Assembly (NCBI GenBank): GCA_025463675.1
Contig: JAODAX010000005.1
Span: 1-38,656, forward strand
DNA length: 38,656 nucleotides
Source of the DNA: Naasia sp.
GTDB lineage: Bacteria > Actinomycetota > Actinomycetes > Actinomycetales > Microbacteriaceae
Direction: 5' to 3'
Every line of letters begins with the position of its first letter. Within the stretch, counting starts at the first letter, position 1. This document shows positions 27,440-35,877 of the stretch, in pieces. The notes under the pieces were generated by a model. It had not been told where the DNA came from and ran no database searches. It worked only from the letters and a program-made list of their open reading frames with translations. A program made the position numbers and the translations under genes.

Positions 27440-28814
27440 TTACGAAGACTTCGAGCGCGAGGACCGCGAGCGGATCGACCGCGAGCAGGCCGACCGGGTG
27501 TTCGCCGAGTTGCTGGAGCGGCTCGGCGAGGGTGAGCCGCAGCCGCGGCTGGAGCCGGTGCGTCGGGTGGTGGAGCTGCTCGGCGACCCGCACCGCGCCT
27601 ACCCCGTCGTGCACATCACGGGCACGAACGGGAAGACGAGTACCAGCCGGATGATCGAGAGCCTGCTGCGCTCCGCCGGCCTCCGCACCGGCCTGCTCAC
27701 CAGCCCGCACCTGCACCGCTTCAACGAGCGCATCCTGATCGGCGGCGAGCCGATCACCGATGAGCGGCTCGTGGCGAACTGGCGCGACATCGAACCCTAC
27801 GTCGGCATGGTCGACGCGTCGCTCGTCGAGGCGGGGGAGCCGCGGCTCACCTACTTCGAGGCGATCGTCGTGCTCGCCTTCGCCGCGTTCGCCGACGCCC
27901 CCGTCGATGTCGCCGTGATCGAGGTCGGGATGGGCGGCGAATGGGACGCGACCAATGTCGTCGAGAGCCAGGTGGCGGTGTTCACCCCCATCGCACTCGA
28001 CCACCAGAGTCGGCTCGGCCGCACCGTCGCGGAGATCGCGCGCACCAAGTCCGGGATCATCAAGCCGGTCTCCGAGGTGGTCAGCGCCGCGCAGTCGTCG
28101 ACCGCACTCGAGGAGCTGCAGCGCGCCGCGGACCTCACGGAGTCCCGTCTAATCGTCGAGAATCAGGGCTTCTCGGTGACGAGCACGGTGGCGATCGGCG
28201 GCCAGCTGGTCACCATCGCCGGTCGCGCCGGCACGTACGCGGACGTGTTCCTGCCGCTCTACGGCGATCACCAGGCGCACAACGCGGCGCTCGCCGTGGC
28301 GGCGGTGGAGTCGTTCCTCGGCGGCGGCAGCACGCAGCTCGACCTGGACGTCGTCATCGACGGTCTCGCCGGTGCCAGCTCGCCGGGCCGCCTGCAGCTG
28401 ATCGGCGCCGAGCCGCCCGTGCTCGTCGATGCCGCCCACAACCCGCACGGGGCCCGGTCGCTCGCGGCCGCCCTGCAGTCCTACTTCGCCTTCTCGCCCA
28501 TTTACGCGGTCGTCGCTACCCTGTCCGACAAGGACTCGGAGGGCCTCTTCACTGCGCTCGCGCCACTGGTCGAGGAGTTCATCGTGACCACGGCGCCGTC
28601 CGATCGCGCCACCGATGTCGACGAGCTGGCCGGGATCGCCGTCCGCGTGGCCGGTGCCGACAAGGTGCGCGTCGAGCCGTCGGTCGGCGCCGCCCTCGAC
28701 GCGGCCCGGGAGGCCGCCGCCGAGCACGAGAACGGCGCGGTGGTGGTCTACGGGTCGATCACGCTCGTAGGCACCGCTATGCAGACCGCGCTCGAGGAGG
28801 GGTGGCGGCCCTGA
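27432..28814 (+). CDS. folC: Bifunctional folylpolyglutamate synthase / dihydrofolate synthase
   Basis: This 460-residue Mur-ligase-like enzyme adds glutamate to dihydropteroate and folates. The P-loop is GTNGKTS at 64-70 in [16 protein letters not shown]. Other blocks are [39 protein letters not shown]-type [18 protein letters not shown] and [14 protein letters not shown], all typical. The start is ATG 27432 ([11 protein letters not shown]); a GTG immediately before it at 27429 is also possible. It overlaps the ileS end by 8 bases and its own stop overlaps the next ATG by one (TGATG). It sits in a compact ileS-folC-DUF4233-ndk operon. Confidence 0.95.
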   Translation: MSSYEDFEREDRERIDREQADRVFAELLERLGEGEPQPRLEPVRRVVELLGDPHRAYPVVHITGTNGKTSTSRMIESLLRSAGLRTGLLTSPHLHRFNERILIGGEPITDERLVANWRDIEPYVGMVDASLVEAGEPRLTYFEAIVVLAFAAFADAPVDVAVIEVGMGGEWDATNVVESQVAVFTPIALDHQSRLGRTVAEIARTKSGIIKPVSEVVSAAQSSTALEELQRAADLTESRLIVENQGFSVTSTVAIGGQLVTIAGRAGTYADVFLPLYGDHQAHNAALAVAAVESFLGGGSTQLDLDVVIDGLAGASSPGRLQLIGAEPPVLVDAAHNPHGARSLAAALQSYFAFSPIYAVVATLSDKDSEGLFTALAPLVEEFIVTTAPSDRATDVDELAGIAVRVAGADKVRVEPSVGAALDAAREAAAEHENGAVVVYGSITLVGTAMQTALEEGWRP

Positions 28815-29206
28815 TGGCCCGGCCGCGCCGGCCGCGCCGCGTCCAGGAGAGCCTCGGCTCGATCGTCCTCGTGCTCGAGATCGTCGTGGTGTTCCTGGCG
28901 GCGCTCGTCGCCTGGGGGCTCGGCGCCCTGTCCGCGCCGGTTGCGATCGGCGGGGGAGCGGCACTCGTCCTGCTGATGGTCGTCGCCATCCGCACGCTGG
29001 CGAGCAGCGTCGGCGTCGTGCTCGGCTGGATCGCCCAAGCGGTGCTCGTGGCTGGCGGGCTGCTCATCCCCGAGCTGTTCATCGTCGGGCTGCTGTTCGT
29101 CGGCATGTGGACGTACTGCATGATTATGGGCGCACGGATCGACCGCCGACAGGCGGGCAACGACCGCCGACAGGCGGGCAACGGCCCCGCTCCGGCGGGG
29201 GATTAG
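28814..29206 (+). CDS. DUF4233-type membrane protein
   Basis: This 130-residue protein is encoded between folC and ndk, the usual place of DUF4233 genes in Actinobacteria. About four hydrophobic helices are visible: IVLVLEIVVVFLAALVAW, VAIGGGAALVLLMVVAI, VVLGWIAQAVLVAGGLLI and a final LFIVGLLFVGMWTYCMIMG. The last 20 residues contain DRRQAGN twice, encoded by a 21-bp tandem duplication, an addition to the usual tail. The start overlaps the folC stop by one base. The function of the family is unknown; its conserved position suggests co-expression rather than a shared pathway. Confidence 0.88.
   Translation: MARPRRPRRVQESLGSIVLVLEIVVVFLAALVAWGLGALSAPVAIGGGAALVLLMVVAIRTLASSVGVVLGWIAQAVLVAGGLLIPELFIVGLLFVGMWTYCMIMGARIDRRQAGNDRRQAGNGPAPAGD
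29140..29181. repeat. 21-bp perfect tandem duplication in the DUF4233 gene
   Basis: Two identical 21-bp units (29140-29160 and 29161-29181, beginning CGACCGCCGA) encode the repeated heptapeptide DRRQAGN in the cytosolic tail. The unit keeps the reading frame. Confidence 0.9.
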
Positions 29207-29214
29207 GAGTAACT

Positions 29215-29628
29215 GTGGACGTGGAAGAGACCCTCGTACTCGTGAAGCCGGACGGCGTCGCGCGAAACCTGACCGGCGAAATCCTGCGCCGGATCGAGGC
29301 GAAGGGATATTCCCTCGTCGACATCAAGCTGGTGCAGCCGAACCGCGACCTGCTCGCCCAGCATTACGAGGAGCACCAGGGGAAGCCGTTCTACGAGCCG
29401 CTGGTGGAGTTCATGGAGTCCGGCCCCGTCGTCGCGATCCGCGTCGCCGGCAACCGCGTCATCGAGGGCTTCCGCTCCCTCGCCGGCGCCACCGACCCGA
29501 CCACCGCCGGGCCCGGCACCATCCGCGGCGACCTCGGCCGCGACTGGGGCCTCAAGGTGCAGCAGAACCTGGTGCACGGCAGCGACTCCCCGGAGTCGGC
29601 CAAGCGCGAGCTCGCCCTCTGGTTCTGA
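29215..29628 (+). CDS. ndk: Nucleoside diphosphate kinase
   Basis: This 137-residue enzyme transfers phosphate from ATP to other nucleoside diphosphates through a phosphohistidine. The active site is His121 in NLVHGSDSPESAKRE. The N-terminal ETLVLVKPDGVARNLTGEIL and GATDPTTAGPGTIRGDL are strongly conserved. The start is GTG 29215 or GTG 29221; AGGAGT at 29205-29210 is 4 nt from the first and 10 nt from the second, so the second, giving MEETLV, is quite possible. It is the last gene of the ileS-folC-DUF4233-ndk cluster and is followed by the nested inverted repeat. Confidence 0.96.
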   Translation: MDVEETLVLVKPDGVARNLTGEILRRIEAKGYSLVDIKLVQPNRDLLAQHYEEHQGKPFYEPLVEFMESGPVVAIRVAGNRVIEGFRSLAGATDPTTAGPGTIRGDLGRDWGLKVQQNLVHGSDSPESAKRELALWF

Positions 29629-29641
29629 CGGCCAGCCGCTG

Positions 29642-29722
29642 TCCCTCAACAGGCTGACTTTCCTCCAACAGGCCCGGATGCTGTAGTCCAGCCTGTTGGA
29701 GGGAAGACGACCTGTTGAGGGA
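29642..29722. repeat. Nested inverted repeat with CAACAGG/CCTGTTG core (copy 2), between converging ndk and VKOR genes
   Basis: The outer arms TCCCTCAACAGG (29642-29653) and CCTGTTGAGGGA (29711-29722) are perfect 12-bp complements. The inner arms CTTTCCTCCAACAGGC (29658-29673) and GCCTGTTGGAGGGAAG (29691-29706) match at 15 of 16 positions, the odd pair being a wobble, with a 17-nt loop. Four CAACAGG-type cores make alternative pairings possible. Its position between two stops suggests a bidirectional terminator. Confidence 0.8.
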
Positions 29723-29746
29723 TCCGCTCAGTGGTAGGCGTGCGGG

Positions 29747-30394
29747 TCAGGCGAACAGGACCGTCAGCAGGAGCGGGAAGTTCGTCAGGATGATCGCGAT
29801 AATCACCAGGTAGTTGAGCAGCACGATCAGCCACGTCCAGGGCAGTGCCTTGCGGAACAGCGCCGACGCGCCCTCCGAGAGCCCGAAGTTGCGCGCCAGG
29901 TTGTTGACCGTCCCGTACCAGAAGAGCGGGATGGTGACGAGCCAGACGAGCATGCAGTACGGGCACAGGGTGCCGATCACGAACACCGTCTGAGTCATCA
30001 GCCAGGTGATGAACACCCACGCGCCGAGCAGGCCGACGTTGAAGAGCGCCCAGAACCACCGCGCGAAGCGGGCACCGGCGAGGATCCCGACACCGACGGC
30101 GATCGGCGCCACGAAACACGCGACGCCGATCAGTGGGTTCGGGAACCCGAACAGCGACCCCTGCGGGCTCTGGATGACCGGCCCGCAGGACACAAACGGA
30201 TTGATGTCGCAGGAGAGCGGGATGTTCGGGTTCTCGAGCAAATGGAACCGCTCGAGCACGAGCTGGAACGACCCGAAGAGGCCGACGAGGCCGGTGACGA
30301 TGAAGAGGAGCGCGATCCACACCGGCTGCCGCGGGGCTGCGGGTGCGGGCGTCGTGTCCTGCTCGGGGGCCGTCATGGCGGTCATGCGGGCCAT
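29747..30394 (-). CDS. Vitamin K epoxide reductase (VKOR) family membrane protein
   Basis: This 215-residue protein has about five transmembrane helices and the two VKOR cysteine pairs. These are the loop pair Cys62 and Cys70 (LSCDINPFVSCGPV) and the active-site CPYC at 144-147 (GTLCPYCMLVW). In Actinobacteria such proteins re-oxidise DsbA-like thiol oxidases using menaquinone, and so support disulfide formation outside the membrane. The N-terminal 20 residues are a Thr/Ala/Pro-rich tail. Met codons at 30394, 30385 and 30376 are all possible starts; the first is used. It converges on ndk and diverges from rne. No DsbA partner lies in the window. Confidence 0.92.
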   Translation of the reverse strand: MARMTAMTAPEQDTTPAPAAPRQPVWIALLFIVTGLVGLFGSFQLVLERFHLLENPNIPLSCDINPFVSCGPVIQSPQGSLFGFPNPLIGVACFVAPIAVGVGILAGARFARWFWALFNVGLLGAWVFITWLMTQTVFVIGTLCPYCMLVWLVTIPLFWYGTVNNLARNFGLSEGASALFRKALPWTWLIVLLNYLVIIAIILTNFPLLLTVLFA

Positions 30395-30465
30395 TGTTCC
30401 ACGCGGTTCCGGAGCGGACGGTCCCCACGCGGGCCGGGTGCGCCCTGCGGTGCGCCACGCCGTGC

Positions 30466-30471
30466 GATAAT
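30466..30471 (+). promoter_or_regulatory. Putative -10 box for rne
   Basis: GATAAT lies about 200 nt upstream of the rne start and resembles the TATAAT consensus. No good -35 is visible. If used, it implies a long 5' leader holding hairpins at 30600-30616 and 30632-30652. Confidence 0.35.
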
Positions 30472-30599
30472 CCTTGAAGGCCCGCGCCGCGCGCGAGCCG
30501 AAGGACTTTCCCGGGATCGCCGAGGCGAACCGGGTCGCGGAGCAGGGATCCGCGGGCGCCGGAGGGCGCTTGCGAGCGAGGAGCTCGATCAGAGGATTC

Positions 30600-30652
30600 G
30601 GTGGGCCCGTCCCACCGTGATGGCATGGGTTGTGGCGGCGCGGCCGCCGCAC
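30600..30652 (+). promoter_or_regulatory. Structured rne 5' leader
   Basis: Two GC-rich hairpins precede the rne Shine-Dalgarno: GGTGGG/CCCACC (30600-30605 with 30611-30616), and GGCGGC-rich sequence pairing around 30632-30652 (GTGGCGGC with GCCGCCGCAC, one bulge). GAGGAG at 30657-30662 follows. RNase E is known in other bacteria to control its own mRNA through its leader; whether that applies here is open. Confidence 0.35.
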
Positions 30653-30672
30653 CCGCGAGGAGTGCACCAGCG

Positions 30673-33144
30673 ATGGTGGAAGACAACGAGAACATGGAGT
30701 CGTCGAAGCGTCGGCGGCGGACCTTCCTGCCGCGCCGTGCCGCAAGCGCGAGCGCGCAGGCGGCGCCCCCGGCTTCGACTGATTCCCCGAGCACCGCGAC
30801 CGGAACCGAGACGCCTCGCGCCGAGGCTCTCGCGAAGCGGCCGAGCGGAAGCGCGCCGGAGGTGCCCGCCGAGGCGACGCCCGAGGTCCAGGCGCCCGCG
30901 AAGGCGCCCGCGACCCAGGCGCCGAGCGGACCGGAGGCGGACAGCGGGCCGCCCGCGGCCGAGGCGAGCGAGCCCGAGGCCCCGGACGTGCCCGAGCCCG
31001 AAGCGGCTCAGCCGGAACCGACGCAACCGAAGGCCGCCGAGCCCCAGGCGCCGCAGCCGCCGCAGGTCACCGGGCCCACGACGATGCTGGTCTTCCAGGC
31101 CCCGCCGGCGCTCCCGCCGCTGCCCGCATCGGCGCCCCTCGTCGACGACGAGGAGGAGCAGGACGAGACGGAGACGTCGACGACCAGTCGTCGGCGCAAC
31201 CGGCGCCGCCCCGGCAGCGCCGCAGCAGCCCCGACCGGATCCTCCGATTCGGACCAGCCGGCCGAGCAGGCGCCCGCCCGCCCCCGCCGCCGCGTGGTCG
31301 AGGAGATCACCGAGCCGCAGCGCATCAAGGGTTCCACCCGGCTGGAGGCGAAGAAGCAGCGCCGCCGCGACGGGCGTGACGCCGGGCGTCGCCGCGCCGT
31401 CGTCACCGAGGCCGAGTTCCTCGCCCGCCGCGAGTCCGTGGACCGCGCGATGGTCGTGCGCAGCTCCGGCGACCGCATCGAGATCGGCGTGCTCGAGGAC
31501 GGCATCCTCGCCGAGCACTACGTGGCGAAGTCGCAGAACCAGTCGCTCATCGGCAACGTCTACCTCGGTCGCGTGCAGAACGTCCTGCCGAGCATGGAGG
31601 CCGCCTTCGTCGACATCGGCCGCGGCCGCAACGCGGTGCTCTACTCGGGCGAGGTCGACTGGGAGGCCGCCGCGGAGAACGGCGAGAAGAACCAGCCCCG
31701 CCGCATCGAGCTCGCGCTGAAGCCCGGCGACAAGGTGCTCGTCCAGGTGACGAAGGATCCGGTCGGGCACAAGGGCGCACGGCTCACCAGCCAGGTGTCG
31801 CTGCCCGGCCGCTACCTCGTCTACGTGCCCAACGGCTCGATGAACGGGATCAGCCGCAAGCTGCCCGACACGGAGCGCGCCCGGCTGAAGAAGATCCTCA
31901 AGGAGGTTCTGCCCGATGGCGTCGGCGTCATCGTGCGCACGGCCGCCGAGGGCGCCACCGACGAGCAGCTCACGGTCGACGTGAACCGCCTCACCGCCCA
32001 GTGGCAGCACATCAGCGCGCAGGCGCAGAAGGTGAACGCGCCGGCCCTGCTGCACAGCGAGCCGGACCTGTTGGTCAAGATCATCCGCGACGTCTTCAAC
32101 GAGGACTTCACGCGGCTCGTGATCGCGGGCACCGACGCGCAGGAGACGATCGAGGCCTACCTCACCTCCGTTGCGCCGGACCTGCTCGACCGGGTCGAGA
32201 AGTACACGGGACAGGGCGACGTGTTCGCCGACTTCCGCGTGCAGGAGCAGATCGACAAGGCCCTCGAGCGGAAGGTGTGGCTGCCCTCCGGCGGCTCCCT
32301 CGTCATCGACCGCACCGAGGCGATGACCGTCATCGACGTCAATACGGGCAAGTTCGTCGGCTCCGGCGGCAACCTCGAGGAGACCGTCACCAAGAACAAC
32401 CTGGAGGCCGCCGAGGAGATCGTCCGTCAGCTCCGGCTGCGCGACATCGGCGGCATCATCGTCATCGACTTCATCGACATGGTGCTCGAGACGAACCGCG
32501 ATCTGGTGCTCCGGCGCCTCGTCGAATGCCTCAGCCGGGATCGGACCAAGCACCAGGTGGCCGAGGTCACCTCGCTCGGTCTCGTGCAGATGACCCGTAA
32601 GAAGCTCGGGCTCGGCCTCGCCGAGTCGATGACCGAGCCGTCGGCGATGCGCGCTCCGGACAGCAAGCAGGATTCGCGCCGCCGCAAGGCGACGCCTCCT
32701 GCCCCCACCCAGCGGCCGGCGAACGGCAGCACGCACGCGATCACCGACGATGCGCGGAACGCGCTCGCGAAGATCGCGGCGAGCACCCTGCACAAGGACG
32801 CGCACGACGAGGCGACTCCGGTGGTGGAGCCCGTCGCCGAGCCGGCCGCCGCGACGCCGAGGACGGAGGCGGCTGTGAAGGAGCCGATCCTCGCGCTGGC
32901 GGAGCCGGCCGAGAAGTCGGAGGCGGCCGAGAAGACGGCGCCCGCCGAGAAGACGGTGCCGATCGTGCCGCTGCCCGAGGTGGCCGCGGTCCCGCGCCCG
33001 AAGGTACTCGCCAAGGAGGCCGAGTCGCTGCTCGACTCGGTGCTCGAGGCGCTGCCCGAGCCGAAGAAGCCCGGCCAGGGGCGTTCGCGCAGCCGTCGGG
33101 TGACGACGGCGGCACTCACGCCGGGCAGCCCGCCCGCCGAGTAG
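30673..33144 (+). CDS. rne: Ribonuclease E/G family endoribonuclease
   Basis: This 823-residue enzyme is central to RNA turnover and rRNA processing. The catalytic core is in the middle (about 250-660), flanked by a disordered Pro/Ala/Glu N-terminal region and an Ala/Glu/Lys-rich C-terminal tail, the actinobacterial layout. The S1-like RNA-binding part includes SLIGNVYLGRVQNVLPSMEA and AFVDIGRGRNAVLY. The metal-binding catalytic aspartates are Asp555 (VIDVNTGKF) and Asp599 (GIIVIDFIDM), spaced as in E. coli Asp303/Asp346. Where many homologues have the zinc-link CxxC after MTRKKLG, this protein has EPSAMR (Ser657, Arg660). ATG 30673 follows GAGGAG at 30657-30662. Confidence 0.93.
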   Translation: MVEDNENMESSKRRRRTFLPRRAASASAQAAPPASTDSPSTATGTETPRAEALAKRPSGSAPEVPAEATPEVQAPAKAPATQAPSGPEADSGPPAAEASEPEAPDVPEPEAAQPEPTQPKAAEPQAPQPPQVTGPTTMLVFQAPPALPPLPASAPLVDDEEEQDETETSTTSRRRNRRRPGSAAAAPTGSSDSDQPAEQAPARPRRRVVEEITEPQRIKGSTRLEAKKQRRRDGRDAGRRRAVVTEAEFLARRESVDRAMVVRSSGDRIEIGVLEDGILAEHYVAKSQNQSLIGNVYLGRVQNVLPSMEAAFVDIGRGRNAVLYSGEVDWEAAAENGEKNQPRRIELALKPGDKVLVQVTKDPVGHKGARLTSQVSLPGRYLVYVPNGSMNGISRKLPDTERARLKKILKEVLPDGVGVIVRTAAEGATDEQLTVDVNRLTAQWQHISAQAQKVNAPALLHSEPDLLVKIIRDVFNEDFTRLVIAGTDAQETIEAYLTSVAPDLLDRVEKYTGQGDVFADFRVQEQIDKALERKVWLPSGGSLVIDRTEAMTVIDVNTGKFVGSGGNLEETVTKNNLEAAEEIVRQLRLRDIGGIIVIDFIDMVLETNRDLVLRRLVECLSRDRTKHQVAEVTSLGLVQMTRKKLGLGLAESMTEPSAMRAPDSKQDSRRRKATPPAPTQRPANGSTHAITDDARNALAKIAASTLHKDAHDEATPVVEPVAEPAAATPRTEAAVKEPILALAEPAEKSEAAEKTAPAEKTVPIVPLPEVAAVPRPKVLAKEAESLLDSVLEALPEPKKPGQGRSRSRRVTTAALTPGSPPAE

Positions 33145-33172
33145 GCCTGTCGCGCGGTGCGTACGCCACTCT

Positions 33173-33234
33173 GCGCGGTACGAGGCACCGAGCGCGGTGT
33201 GTGCACCACCTGCGCTCGGTGCCTCGTACCGCGC
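33173..33234. terminator. Perfect 23-bp inverted repeat between converging rne and DUF4031 genes
   Basis: Arms 33173-33195 and 33212-33234 are perfect reverse complements, with a further inner stem GGTG/CACC (33196-33199 with 33204-33207). It lies 28 bases past the rne stop and 18 bases from the facing stop, so a bidirectional terminator is likely. Confidence 0.75.
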
Positions 33235-33252
33235 TCGGCGAACCGGGTGCGC

Positions 33253-33516
33253 TCAGCGGTCCTTCGCGCGCACCCGCAGGCCGCTGCCCAGCAGGCGGCT
33301 GACCAGCTCGCGGCCGGAAACCGGCTGGGCGCCGGCGGCGATGAGGTCGGCCACCCGCCGCTCCGGCACGTCGTAGTGGTCGAGATCGAAGCTGCGGGCC
33401 GGGATGTCGTTGGCTCGCGCGAATGCGTGCAGCTCCTCCAGAGAGCTGTCGCTCACCAGGTGCGCCCACACGGTTCCGTGCGCCGGCCACATCGCGGAAT
33501 CGATCAGCACGGCCAC
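33253..33516 (-). CDS. DUF4031 domain protein
   Basis: This 87-residue protein begins at GTG 33516 (read as MAVLIDSAMWPAHGTVWAHL), which matches the usual opening of the DUF4031 family. It continues with the conserved SDSSLEELHAFA and ARSFDLDHYDVPERR and ends with ELVSRLLGSGLRVRAK. The function of the family is unknown. TACACT lies exactly 6 nt before the GTG and no Shine-Dalgarno is present, suggesting a leaderless mRNA; a longer frame upstream is therefore rejected. The gene converges on rne and diverges from rplU. Confidence 0.88.
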   Translation of the reverse strand: MAVLIDSAMWPAHGTVWAHLVSDSSLEELHAFARANDIPARSFDLDHYDVPERRVADLIAAGAQPVSGRELVSRLLGSGLRVRAKDR

Positions 33517-33522
33517 CCGGTC

Positions 33523-33528
33523 AGTGTA
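33523..33528 (-). promoter_or_regulatory. Leaderless-type -10 box of the DUF4031 gene
   Basis: On the minus strand TACACT, six bases (GACCGG), then GTG at 33516. It is the same geometry as three other genes in the window. Confidence 0.5.
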
Positions 33529-33586
33529 AGTTCGAGGGCGGTGCAGGTCGGCGCCGCACGGTCGCAGCCGCGCCACGCGGGCCGGA

Positions 33587-33615
33587 TTGCCGGTCGCCTC
33601 GCGATCGGGTAATCT
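33587..33615 (+). promoter_or_regulatory. Promoter of the rplU-rpmA operon
   Basis: A -35-like TTGCCG (33587-33592) and a -10 TAATCT (33610-33615) are separated by 17 nt, close to the vegetative sigma consensus. This leaves a leader of about 75 nt before rplU containing a GGTG-rich/CGCACC stem-loop near 33622-33648. Confidence 0.65.
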
Positions 33616-33698
33616 AGACCGTCGGTGTGCGCGGCCCTGCCCGCACCGAGTCTTCGCCGCGGCGGTGCCGCGGACATCCCAGACAGATTGGCTGAAAC

Positions 33699-34007
33699 GT
33701 GGTTTACGCAGTTGTGCGCGCCGGCGGGCGTCAGGAGAAGGTCGAGGTCGGCACGATTGTCACGCTCGACCGCATCAAGGCGGACGAGAACGGCAACGTG
33801 ACGCTCGCTCCGGTGCTCCTCGTCGACGGTGACTCGATCACCCACGACGCGTCCGCGCTGTCCAAGGTCGTCGTGACCGCCGAGGTCCTCGGTGACCTCC
33901 GCGGCAAGAAGATCATCATCCAGAAGTTCAAGAACAAGACCGGCTACAAGAAGCGTCAGGGGCACCGTTCGGAGCTCACGCGCGTCAAGATCACCGGCAT
34001 CAAGTAG
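33699..34007 (+). CDS. rplU: 50S ribosomal protein L21
   Basis: This 102-residue protein is a component of the large ribosomal subunit that binds 23S rRNA. The opening [17 protein letters not shown] matches the L21 N-terminus, and the C-terminal [23 protein letters not shown] is the L21 signature. The GTG at 33699 is the only sensible start; the Shine-Dalgarno is weak (GGCTGA). rpmA follows 18 nt later, the universal rplU-rpmA pairing. The promoter at 33587-33615 drives both. Confidence 0.97.
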   Translation: MVYAVVRAGGRQEKVEVGTIVTLDRIKADENGNVTLAPVLLVDGDSITHDASALSKVVVTAEVLGDLRGKKIIIQKFKNKTGYKKRQGHRSELTRVKITGIK

Positions 34008-34025
34008 CAGGGGCGAGGACCACTC

Positions 34026-34283
34026 ATGGCACACAAGAAGGGCGCGAGCTCCACTCGCAACGGTCGTGACTCGAACGCGCAGCGCCTCGGCGTGAAGCGC
34101 TTCGGCGGACAGGTGGTGAGCGCGGGCGAGATCCTCATCCGCCAGCGCGGCACCCACTTCCACCCCGGCGTCAACGTCGGCCGTGGCGGCGACGACACCC
34201 TGTTCGCCCTCTCCGCCGGTGCGGTGCAGTTCGGCCAGAAGGGCGGCCGCAAGGTCGTCAACATTGTGGCGGCCGCCGAGTAG
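34026..34283 (+). CDS. rpmA: 50S ribosomal protein L27
   Basis: This 85-residue protein has a flexible N-terminus ([15 protein letters not shown]) that reaches toward the peptidyl transferase centre. The signature [20 protein letters not shown] is present. No N-terminal cleavage extension of the Firmicutes type occurs. GAGGA lies about 9 nt before the ATG. It is followed by a standard rho-independent terminator, separating it from obg. Confidence 0.97.
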   Translation: MAHKKGASSTRNGRDSNAQRLGVKRFGGQVVSAGEILIRQRGTHFHPGVNVGRGGDDTLFALSAGAVQFGQKGGRKVVNIVAAAE

Positions 34284-34303
34284 CTCCTCGGCAGTCGTAG
34301 AGG

Positions 34304-34337
34304 AGTGGGCGGGCTTCGGCTCGCCCACTTTCGTTTT
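34304..34337 (+). terminator. Rho-independent terminator after rpmA
   Basis: AGTGGGCG (34304-34311) pairs with CGCCCACT (34322-34329). A GC-closed TTCG tetraloop forms inside, and TTTCGTTTTT follows. This is the only classical hairpin-plus-T-tract terminator in the window. Confidence 0.88.
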
Positions 34338-34380
34338 TCCATCCCGCTCTCGGGCGGCAGTCGAAAAGGAGGAGGACGCT

Positions 34381-35877
34381 ATGGCGACGTTCGTCGACCG
34401 CGTGACCCTGCACCTCCGCGCCGGCCACGGCGGCAACGGCTGCGTGTCGGTGCGGCGTGAGAAGTTCAAGCCGCTGGCCGGCCCGGATGGCGGCAACGGC
34501 GGCAACGGTGGCGACATCGTGCTCGTCGCCGACCCGCAAGTGACCACCCTGCTGGGCTATCACCGGTCGCCGCACCGCTCGTCGGAGAACGGTCAGCCCG
34601 GCATGGGCGACCACCGGCACGGGGCGAGCGGCGCGCCGCTCGAACTGGCCGTGCCGATCGGCACCGTCATCAGCGACCCGGACGGCGGCGAGCTGGCCGA
34701 CCTGAGCGAGCCGGGCATGCGATTCGTCGCCGCCCCGGGCGGTCAGGGCGGCCTCGGCAACGCCTCGCTCGCCACCACCAAGCGCAAGGCCCCCGGCTTC
34801 GCGCTGCTCGGCACGCCCGGGTGGGAGGGCGCCGTCCAGCTCGAGCTGAAGACCGTCGCCGACATCGCCCTCGTCGGCTTCCCGTCGGCCGGCAAGTCGA
34901 GCCTCATCGCGGCGATGTCCGCTGCCCGGCCGAAGATCGCCGACTACCCGTTCACCACACTGCAGCCCAACCTCGGCGTCGTGGAGGCGGGCCAGATCCG
35001 CTACACCGTCGCCGATGTGCCCGGCCTCATCGAAGGCGCGAGCGAAGGCAAGGGGCTGGGCCTCGAGTTCCTCCGCCACGTCGAGCGCTGCACCGGCCTG
35101 CTGCACGTCCTCGACTGCGCGACGCTCGACCCGGGCCGCGACCCGGTCAGCGACCTCGACGTCATCCTGGGCGAGCTCGCCGCGTACCCGGTGCCGGACG
35201 GTCAGATCCCGCTGCTCGACCGCCCCCAGCTGATCGCGCTCAACAAGATCGACGTGCCCGAGGGCAAGGATCTCGCCGAGCTCGTCCGCCCGGACCTGGA
35301 AGCCCGCGGCTACCGCGTCTTCGAGATCTCGACGGTGACGCACGCCGGACTCCGGGAGCTGTCCTTCGCGCTCGCCGGCCTCGTGGAGGAACGCCGCACG
35401 GCGCTTCCGGTCGCCAAGCCGCGCATCGTATTGCGCCCGCGCGCTGTCAACGAGGCCGAGTTCACCGTCACCGTCGAGGGCGGCTCCGCCGGCAACGTGT
35501 ACCGCATCCGCGGCGCCAAGCCGGAGCGCTGGGTCGCGCAAACCGATTTCACCAATGACGAGGCCGTCGGTTACCTTGCCGACCGGCTCGCGAAGCTCGG
35601 GGTCGAGGACCGCCTGTTCGGCGCTGGCGCGACCCCGGGCTCCACCGTCGTGATCGGCGGCCAGGGCGGCGTGGTCTTCGACTGGGAGCCGGCACTCTCC
35701 TCCGCCGCCGAGCTGATGACGAGCCCGCGCGGCACCGACGCGCGCCTCGACGTCAACCCTCGGCCCACCCGCAACACCCGGCGCGAGTCGTACCTCGACC
35801 GGATGGACGCGAAGGCCGAGGCCCGAGCGGATCTGCAGCGGGAGCGCGAGGCGGGGATCTGGCAGGAGGAGAAGTGA
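34381..35877 (+). CDS. obg: Obg-family GTPase (ObgE/CgtA)
   Basis: This 498-residue GTPase is associated with large-subunit assembly and stress control. The Gly-rich Obg fold is at about 1-158 ([24 protein letters not shown]). The G domain has G1 GFPSAGKSS at 166-174, G2 [11 protein letters not shown]3 DVPGLIEGA and G4 NKID. The C-terminal OCT domain (about 345-425, [14 protein letters not shown]) is followed by a charged tail. A very strong AGGAGGAGG at 34367-34375 precedes ATG 34381. The last bases overlap the proB start (GTGA). Its location after rplU-rpmA is conserved widely. Confidence 0.96.
   Translation: MATFVDRVTLHLRAGHGGNGCVSVRREKFKPLAGPDGGNGGNGGDIVLVADPQVTTLLGYHRSPHRSSENGQPGMGDHRHGASGAPLELAVPIGTVISDPDGGELADLSEPGMRFVAAPGGQGGLGNASLATTKRKAPGFALLGTPGWEGAVQLELKTVADIALVGFPSAGKSSLIAAMSAARPKIADYPFTTLQPNLGVVEAGQIRYTVADVPGLIEGASEGKGLGLEFLRHVERCTGLLHVLDCATLDPGRDPVSDLDVILGELAAYPVPDGQIPLLDRPQLIALNKIDVPEGKDLAELVRPDLEARGYRVFEISTVTHAGLRELSFALAGLVEERRTALPVAKPRIVLRPRAVNEAEFTVTVEGGSAGNVYRIRGAKPERWVAQTDFTNDEAVGYLADRLAKLGVEDRLFGAGATPGSTVVIGGQGGVVFDWEPALSSAAELMTSPRGTDARLDVNPRPTRNTRRESYLDRMDAKAEARADLQREREAGIWQEEK

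Noticed and set aside
30589-32805. 738-codon open frame antisense to rne
   Set aside because: Leu/Arg/Gly/Asp-rich shadow without domains; rne on the plus strand is unambiguous.
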